Of a DNA stretch of 64,000 nt, positions 57,901-64,000 are shown piece by piece. A program made the position numbers and the translations under genes. How positions within the stretch are numbered: the first letter of the stretch is position 1; each line of letters opens with the position of its first letter. Under the pieces are notes generated by a model, which saw only the letters and a list, made by a program, of their open reading frames with translations, was not told where the DNA came from and searched no databases. Source of the DNA: Chrysaora quinquecirrha (taxonomy: Eukaryota > Cnidaria > Scyphozoa > Semaeostomeae > Pelagiidae); NCBI GenBank assembly GCA_014526335.1, contig JACTAT010000021.1, positions 654,110 through 718,109 on the forward strand, in the 5' to 3' direction.

Positions 57901-60900
57901 GCGACTTTTACGCTGCGACAGATGTTCTGCGACAATCAGTTTGTACGGTAAGAAATCCTGAGATGGCTACTCGCTGCGACAAATACGCTGCGACAGATGT
58001 TCTGCGACAATCAGCTTGTAGGGTAAGAAATCCTGAGATGGCTACTCGCTGCGACAAATACGCTGCGACAGATGTTCTGCGACAATCAGCTTGTACGGTA
58101 AGAAATCCTGAGATGGCTACTCGCTGCGACAAATACGCTGCGAAAGATGTTCTGCGACAATCAGCTTGTACGGTAAGAAATCCTGAGATGGCTACTCGCT
58201 GCGACAAATACGCTGCGACAGATGTTCTGCGACAATCAGCTTGTAGGGTAAAAAAAACCTGAGATGGCTACTCGCTGCGACAAATACGCTGCGACAGATG
58301 TTCTGCGACAATCAGCTTGTACGGTAAGAAGAATGAGTCCTAAATGAGATGGCTACTCGCTGCGACAAATACGCTGCGACAGATGTTCTGCGACAATCAG
58401 CTTGTACGGTAAGAAGAATGAGTCCTAAATAATTTCCAGGAAAACTCGCGAAAAAAATGCAAAGTGTTGCGTATTCACCGCCAAAGCTAAAAACAATTGG
58501 GTATAAATTCCGCCTTTTTAACTGTTTCGGTCTGTTTTGACGTAGTTTTTTTTATAAGCAACTTCGCTCGGGTCTAGTTCAAAAAGTTGCTTATTTCTGG
58601 ACCTCTTATGGCCACCTTTTAGTAGCAAAAGTTGCTTAGTAGTTGCTTAATTTTAGGTGTTTATTTTGACCTAAGAATAGTATAGAGGCTAAAAACAGGA
58701 AAATCTGGAGTTATCCTATTGCTTTTTATGCAACATAATGCTAGAACACCTAGTATGCAGCAAATAAATACTATAAATAACATCAGTGAAGAAGTACCAT
58801 GTAATTGTTACCATATAGACTGTATTGAAAGTTAAGATGTTGCTTAGGTTTTTTTCCTGTGGTACTATAGGTTGCTTAAAGTTTAAGGCCTTCTACATCT
58901 TGGTTGCTTATTAGCAGTTGCTTATAAAAATCTGCGTGTATATACTGAGGAGTGTCAGGCGAAATAAGCTTTAAAGTATAATTTCCAACAATGTTTCCGC
59001 AGTCAAATCAAACTTAGCTAAATTATAGCTGCCTTCCCTAACCTGATTCATTATTTGGTCAACATGTTTCTGAGCTTGTATAATTCTTCCATAGGCCGAA
59101 AGTGGAAATGTCACTCTGATTGGAATTGTTCTATTGGTGATTCCATTCATTCCTGCATCAAATTTATTTATCAGAGTCGGATTTGTCGTTGCAGAAAGAG
59201 TTCTTTACATCCCAAGGTATTTTCACGTTTATCCTCAGATTTTATCTTGTAAGGGTGATGTTCAGAGAGCTGTCTTTCGAGCCACATAACTCAATGAAAA
59301 TGATGGCAAACTCTCCTTGTCACACCACTAGGTACTGCTGTCCTCAGGGCCAGAAAAATGTCCAACCTTCCTTCAGACAAAAACACCTGTAAATTTCTCC
59401 TTACTCTGGTACTTCCTATTCAATTTTGCCGTGCGTTGTACAATTTTTTTATGCTTGGTCTCCGTATAGACATAAGTAGCGAGATTGGTGGTGAGGAACG
59501 GCTGTATAAATGCTTAGAGAGTGCTGCGACGTTTGAAAACACATCCCTCGTGCGGAGAAAGTTGAAACAAATTCAGCTTTTGCTATCGGCGCCACCGCTA
59601 AAGAAGGCAGAGCCGCCGTAAGGAAGTGTTTCCATTAAAGCTGATACGTCACAGCATTGTCACACCACCAGTTCAGCCCTTGGTACAGCAATGTCTCAAC
59701 ACTGGCCCTGAAGCTCTGCCACTTATTGCTATATGGAAGCTGGGTCCGATGGAAGGCAAGAAAAGCTATTTTCTTCGGAGGAAAGCTCAACAGATCGGAT
59801 TTGAACCCAGACTGCGTGATCAGAAAGCAGATGACAATTTGACAGAGCGTTTTTCGAAACTCTCCAAGTTAGATAACAAGCGGCTGTCCTCCCAATTCGC
59901 TTCGTTAGTTCAGCTTCCATCTCTTTCAAAAACATAATTTTTATTAGCCTACGGGTAAATGTTTATAGCCTTTGAGTAGAACAGAATTCGAAATTGCAAG
60001 AAACAGCGGGAACAGATTTATGCCCTGGCAAATCCTGCCAAACGATTATACATTGTTGCTCAAACATTTGAAATTTTGTTTTACAAGCAATGTTTGACCG
60101 TCTTGCCACGTCGCTAAACATTACTTGGCATGCAAAAATCCCTTAGCGATGTTATCTGGAACACTTATATTTGAAAAAAATATTCTGCTCTTTTGTCAAC
60201 CAACAATGTTTGACGAGCAATGTTTTGTGATGTGGCCAAACGGTCAAACATTGTTTTTCACAATCGAATCTCAAGTACTTGGCAGACAATAATTGATCGT
60301 TTGACCAGGGTCTAAGCTTTTAAATTTGTCCTCAAAAGTATTCGCTTTTTCTTGCAATAGTTGTTTTAATAACTTCATGGTTAACACATTGCAAATCATT
60401 CATTCATGATATTTTCTTTCAGCGTTGGTTATTGTATCTTGGTTGCAAACGGTCTTCAGATAATGCTGGATCATTTCAACACTGCTGTCTCAGAAACGAA
60501 AGAAGAATCTCACAGAAAAACCCATAACAGGCACACAGTAACAAAAGATATCAAAGACGAAAGCAACCACTCAAATTTCAGTGTTGTTATTGAAGCCATT
60601 GTCATTATTATAATTGCTGTAATGGTTGCAAGAACTGTTTCTAGAAATCAAGTATGGAGGAACCGAGAAACACTTTTCAGGTGAAATATGCAATGTTTTT
60701 TTAGAGTTATTACACGAAAATGTGTCTACAGTGTTGTAATATTGCAGAGAAACAGCAGAAACATCAGCTTTTTTGTTTGACACTCCTCAGAGTATAAACG
60801 TCAGAAACAGACTGAAACGGTTGAAAAAGGTAGACTTTATACCCAGAAGGGACCCAGATGCAGATCGAAAAGCAATTTTCCTTTATAATCGTTTTGAAAA

Positions 60901-62783
60901 CTTTTTGTTCTTTTCTCTTTTAGATCCGGCGTCGAAATCCTTCCTCACAATGCAAAAGTTCATTACAATTACGCAAACTTTCTAAAAGACAACAAGAAAA
61001 CTGAAGAAGCTATTCGCCATTATAAAATTGCAGTAAAGTAAGTAATAAGTTAAACAGATGCACCCCAGGGGCAGCACTTCTACACTAAGAGATCAGGGGG
61101 GCTAGGACTTGGCGTCAAAGTCATAGCCCGAATTGATGGTTTGGGTCAAATTTCAGAGGCAAAATTTGGGAGATGACTGCTAATTCAAGAGGTAAAAATT
61201 GTGGCAGAAAATGGATACATTTGATGCAAAATTTTAGTAATTGTAACAGTTGATCTCGAACTCGGAGCAGGTGAAAATGCCCCCCCCCCCCTCTCTGGAC
61301 GATACACTCATTTTTCATCAGAACTCTCTAAAGAAACTAATTAAACCCTCTTCCAGAATATCAAAAAACCTTAACTAACAACTAAGAAACTGTTTTCCGT
61401 TTTAACTGCAACTTTCTCAATTTCAGTGTTTAAATCTTCTATCTCATCGCAATCGTGTATTTTTCTTCTTGATACTTTTAGGCTTTACCCAAAGCATGCA
61501 AGCTCTCACAATAATCTGGCAACCCTTTTAGGAGAATCAGAGGTGAGCTGTCATAAGCTTTTCCCTATCAAACTGTAGTAGGTTCGAGTCTTTTATTCTT
61601 GGGGGTGTTGTTGTCGGGATCGTACGTTCGCGCAGAGAACACATGGAGTCAGACGAAATTTGAGAGACTATCTTGTGATTCAAGCTGACTTTACACTGAC
61701 TGACTAGTTTTTTACAAGACTAGTAAAAGTATTTACAAGTCATAAGCCTGAATCATGTATTATGAATCATGAATCATGTATTACAGTGAATGAAACAATA
61801 CGAGGATGCTCTAAATAGGTGAACTAGAATAACCCCAATTCAGCTTATAAAGTGCAATATTGTCAAATACTCTCGATTACTTCTAGTAGTTTTCTTTGGG
61901 TCATTTTGCATTTTGCAGAATCTATCCTAGTGTTTGCCATTCATTGCCGTCATTGGGCTGCATGACGTGGAGAGCTACTCGGCAATTTTATTGAGCTATG
62001 TAGCTCGGTCGAAACATCGGCGGCTCTCTGATCATGCCGTCATAGAGTTCAAGTCCCATCTATTGTGGTATGCTAATCGTGGAAAATTTATCTATGTTTA
62101 TGATTAAAATCTATGTTTAATCTTTTCAGGAGGCTGAATTCCATCTGAAGCAAACATTACTACACAATCCATATCACTCCAACGCAATGTTTAATTTAGC
62201 GTCGATCTACAAGTTTGTAACAACTTCAATCTACTTTCTCTCGACCTAATTTGTTAATTTGTTTTCTGCAAGAGTTTTTGTCTTTCGTTTAGAGATATAA
62301 TTTTCCCTTGTTTGCCCCTGAATTTGCCTCCGGAGTAGCGTAGGATGGGGGGCAGGCAGGGAGGGGTGGTTGCCCCCCAATCATTTCCAAGGTACGTTTG
62401 TATATAGGCTAAATCTGGTGTAAAAGTGTCGCAGGGTACGACGTTCGTATTTCTTCTTTAAACCCCGCCCTCATTTTCCTTTAGCCCCTCCGATGTTGGA
62501 TGTCTGGTTACGGACCAGCCCATGCACTCTTTAGAGGAAATACGGTAGCAATGATGTCATATACGGTTGGCCCCTATTTAAGAACGAAGTTCATTATTCT
62601 GTTACACCTTACCAAAGCTTTCCTTCATAGATTTATTTCTTCCTTTGCAGAAAACGAGGAAACAACGAATTGGCAAGGTCGCTATTAGAACGGTGCTTAA
62701 GGTAAAGATATTTTCTTGATTTTCTTGTATAGTCATCTTTCCTATTGAAAGGCACGCCCTAGTTTATTTAAGTTTGTTAGTTT

Positions 62784-62856
<73 letters not shown>

Positions 62857-62944
62857 AAGTTAGTTGGGTGTAGTTAGTTGATTAGTTAGTTAGTTATTAG
62901 TTAGTTAGTGAGTTAGTTGGCTGGTTAGTTAGTTACTTACTTAC

Positions 62945-63031
<87 letters not shown>

Positions 63032-63722
63032 TTTTGTTATTTTGTTTAGCTTGTTCGTTAAGTACACGCACTTGCTACTGTGTTCAATGCAACGACCGAG
63101 ACTGCGGTTGCTTAAAGAGAGATAGCGCAGCAAATTTTTCTGCAAATTCACGAATAACGAAAGACAAAAAAAGAAAAGGAACCTCCGACAATTAATATTG
63201 AAGATATCTGCATAGACTCGGGAAGCAAGATTCAAGTTACAAAGGAAAAGAAGTACTTGATAGAATGTCTCCTTGAGCAGATAAGCTGGTAACAGAATCC
63301 TTTCTGTCAATTTTCTTCTAATGCAACGTGAATTTACAGCAAAATTTGCTGCACTAGCTCTCCTTGAAGCGTCTGGAATGCAGATCGCTGCACGCGAAGA
63401 GGATTCCCATACTCAAGGTATCCGCCATCTTCCTGAAAAATCTGATGCCGACCCAGACCTCTTGATACTCGTTGCATCAAGAGCATCCCCAGGCTGTAGC
63501 TCTGGTATGCTTTAAATGAAGTCATATACATATGCCTCAATTTGAATTTCTTATCTGTTTTCAGTTTGAGTTCCGACTACAGTCCTGCGATAGAAATTTA
63601 TGCAGAAGTCTTGTATGCTCTTGGTGAAAGAGAAAAAAGTGAAGAGATCTTTTTCGAGGAATCACTAAGAAGCAATGATTCAAACTTTTTCAACAATTAT
63701 GGAGTTTTTCTTGGCAATATCG
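51973..63722 (+). CDS. TMTC1: TMTC1, transmembrane and TPR O-mannosyltransferase (3' end beyond window)
   Basis: TMTC proteins are ER multi-pass enzymes that O-mannosylate cadherin domains. Exons are 51973-52401, 53082-53155, 53384-53452, 54362-54500, 55604-55685, 57183-57470, 59095-59216, 60423-60680, 60924-61037, 61482-61542, 62130-62212, 62651-62701 and 63565-63722. The sequence opens with a membrane segment, then [13 protein letters not shown] with the acidic pair typical of GT-C enzymes. [56 protein letters not shown] and [11 protein letters not shown] follow, then TPRs ([39 protein letters not shown]). The match to TMTC1 is closer than to TMTC2-4. Two exons need one extra base to stay open: 53384-53452 (at the A-run 53405-53408) and 54362-54500 (at 54484-54488). 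With these all phases match. Confidence 0.93.
53935..54232. mobile_element. GATCAAACATTG-family element
   Basis: The left end CCCTGGCCAAACGATCAAAC and the right end TGTTTGATCGTTTGACCAGGG are inverted; about 298 bp. It is in TMTC1 intron 3. Confidence 0.85.
54679..55051. mobile_element. TTATAAG-word element, AAGAATA variant
   Basis: CTACACACTTTTGTTATAAG to TATTCTTATAAAAAAAAGC. ATAAGAATACAGTCTATAAG is the 15-bp terminal pair, and TTAAGAATTATTTAAGAATA is the 11-bp internal pair (twice, near 54742 and 54954). Confidence 0.85.
55858..56302. mobile_element. GATCAAACATTG-family element, long copy
   Basis: GCCCTGTCCAAACGATCAAA to TTTGATCGTTTGGCCAGGGC, about 445 bp, with interior CAAGCAAAAAATGTTTTTG and GTGGCCAAACGGTCAAACAT words. 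It is in TMTC1 intron 5. Confidence 0.85.
56632..56772. repeat. AAATGAACTGAACATT-family repeat, short copy
   Basis: GCCCTGGACAAATGAACTGA starts a unit sharing ACTGAACA and GATCGGAGTCAAA text with 22440-22805. Confidence 0.65.
56776..57090. mobile_element. TTATAAG-word element, AAGAAAC variant, truncated
   Basis: Matches 17520-17835 (GTTAAGAAACTTTTAGATCT, GTGGACGTAGTAATCAATTC, TTAAGAAACTGTTAAGAAAC) but lacks both TACACG ends. Confidence 0.75.
57592..57862. mobile_element. GATCAAACATTG-family element
   Basis: ACCTGGCCAAACCATCAAAC to AAGTGTTTGATCCGTTAACCACGGC, with more decayed ends. It is in TMTC1 intron 6. Confidence 0.7.
57895..58437. repeat. 75-bp tandem repeat of TGCGAC-rich units
   Basis: About six to seven copies of a 75-bp unit (GAGATGGCTACTCGCTGCGA then CAAATACGCTGCGACAGATG then TTCTGCGACAATCAGCTTGT) start at 57960, 58035, 58110, 58185, 58261 and 58346. 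The last units are 76-85 bp. The unit is related to the TCGCAGCGTGTAGCC family. Copies differ by very few bases, so the array is recent. ORFs of 99 codons on both strands are artefacts. Confidence 0.95.
58543..58942. mobile_element. TTATAAG-word element, TAAGCAAC variant, nested in another repeat
   Basis: GTAGTTTTTTTTATAAGCAA to GTTGCTTATAAAAATCTGCG. GTTGCTTA occurs about seven times, with an 11-bp pair (GTTGCTTAGTAGTTGCTTAA) near 58629 and a pair about 14 bp apart at the right end. It splits a CTGACGTTCATACTCTGAGG-family repeat: the left flank ends GTTTTGACGT and the right flank resumes ATACTGAGGAGTGTCAGGCG. Confidence 0.85.
60022..60316. mobile_element. GATCAAACATTG-family element
   Basis: CCCTGGCAAATCCTGCCAAA to TTGATCGTTTGACCAGGGTC, about 295 bp, with interior AAGCAATGTTTGACCGTCTT and GCAATGTTTTGTGATGTGGC. 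It is in TMTC1 intron 7. Confidence 0.8.
60775..60850. repeat. CTGACGTTCATACTCTGAGG-family fragment
   Basis: CACTCCTCAGAGTATAAACG then TCAGAAACAGACTGAAAC is the reverse complement of the family core; only one end is present. A further fragment runs off the right edge at 63955-64000. Confidence 0.65.
62779..63030. repeat. (TTAG)n microsatellite
   Basis: About 250 bp of AGTT tetranucleotide repeat with a less regular middle (62860-62945). It lies in a TMTC1 intron 78 bp after exon end 62701. It is not the TTAGGG telomere unit. Confidence 0.95.
63320..63510. repeat. Dispersed repeat, copy 2
   Basis: GAAGAGGATTCCCATACTCA then AGGTATCCGCCATCTTCCTG matches 5345-5425. It sits just before the acceptor of the last TMTC1 exon in the window. 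Confidence 0.5.
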
Positions 63723-64000
63723 GTGAGGAATTTTTTCAAATAAGCTTTAACTTTCATGAGCCGTCTTGTATATTCTTAAATAGTCAGTAAAAAACCGTAA
63801 AACCGCCAATTTTTTAGCCAAAAACCGTACAAGCGTATATTTTTCTCCTTAAAATCGTCAAAATGTCGGAAAGCCGTAAACCGCCATGCCCAACAAACAA
63901 CCCTGTCTGTCGTGTATCGACAAATAGCGAGAACGTCTTTGGACGTGAAGCTTCTTCGTCTGACGCTCTTCAGAGGATAAACGTCCCGAAATACACCGAA

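Noticed and set aside
57908..58262. 99-codon ORFs on both strands with a repeated CDKYAAT peptide
   Set aside because: Product of the 75-bp array, whose unit is a multiple of three.
62779..63030. Telomere-like TTAG array
   Set aside because: The unit is TTAG, not TTAGGG, and lies inside a TMTC1 intron; it is an ordinary microsatellite.

Overview
The window is intron-rich metazoan nuclear DNA. It is AT-rich, has short coding exons bounded by GT/AG, animal-specific gene families (tektin, cyclin K, TMTC), dense MITE-like and SINE repeats, and no bacterial-type operons. Protein matches are by recall of family sequences only. They are very close to vertebrate orthologues (PP2A B56, TMTC1), while the zinc finger kept in UBXN1 looks ancestral. 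My best guess is a cnidarian, probably an anthozoan, with moderate confidence.

Layout: (1) 1-13.4 kb, minus strand: a PP2A B56 epsilon/alpha-type regulatory subunit (PPP2R5E-like). Its C-terminus runs off the left edge, and a 5.2-kb intron carries SINE-like sequence, a GTGGT-rich minisatellite and a CAT-rich satellite. (2) 14.8-25.6 kb, plus strand: UBXN1, twelve exons that join in frame (339 codons plus stop). (3) 26.2-32.5 kb, plus strand: cyclin K (CCNK), nine exons, with one apparent 1-nt deletion and a partial tandem duplication of an exon start. (4) 33.5-34.9 kb, minus strand: a COX7A2L-like respiratory-chain subunit, head to head with (5) 35.2-37.9 kb, plus strand: ZMAT5 (U11/U12-20K). 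(6) 39.3-41.1 kb, plus strand: a 3-hydroxyisobutyrate-dehydrogenase-like enzyme whose first exon is not settled. (7) 42.0-46.1 kb, minus strand: the 3' part of a tektin-4 gene with a missing coiled-coil exon. (8) 46.6-51.96 kb: no supported gene. (9) 51.97 kb to the right edge, plus strand: TMTC1, thirteen exons in the window, with two further apparent 1-nt deletions.

The genes are unrelated housekeeping or structural genes and do not form a pathway. Shared themes are the divergent COX7A2L/ZMAT5 promoter and two RNA-related genes (CCNK and ZMAT5).

The rest is mostly short non-autonomous repeats. The most striking are about a dozen elements in which a 6-8 bp word beginning TTATAAG or TTAAG is iterated. 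Terminal pairs are spaced about 15 bp and internal pairs 11 bp. The word differs between elements but is constant within each one. This is the best candidate here for something undescribed.
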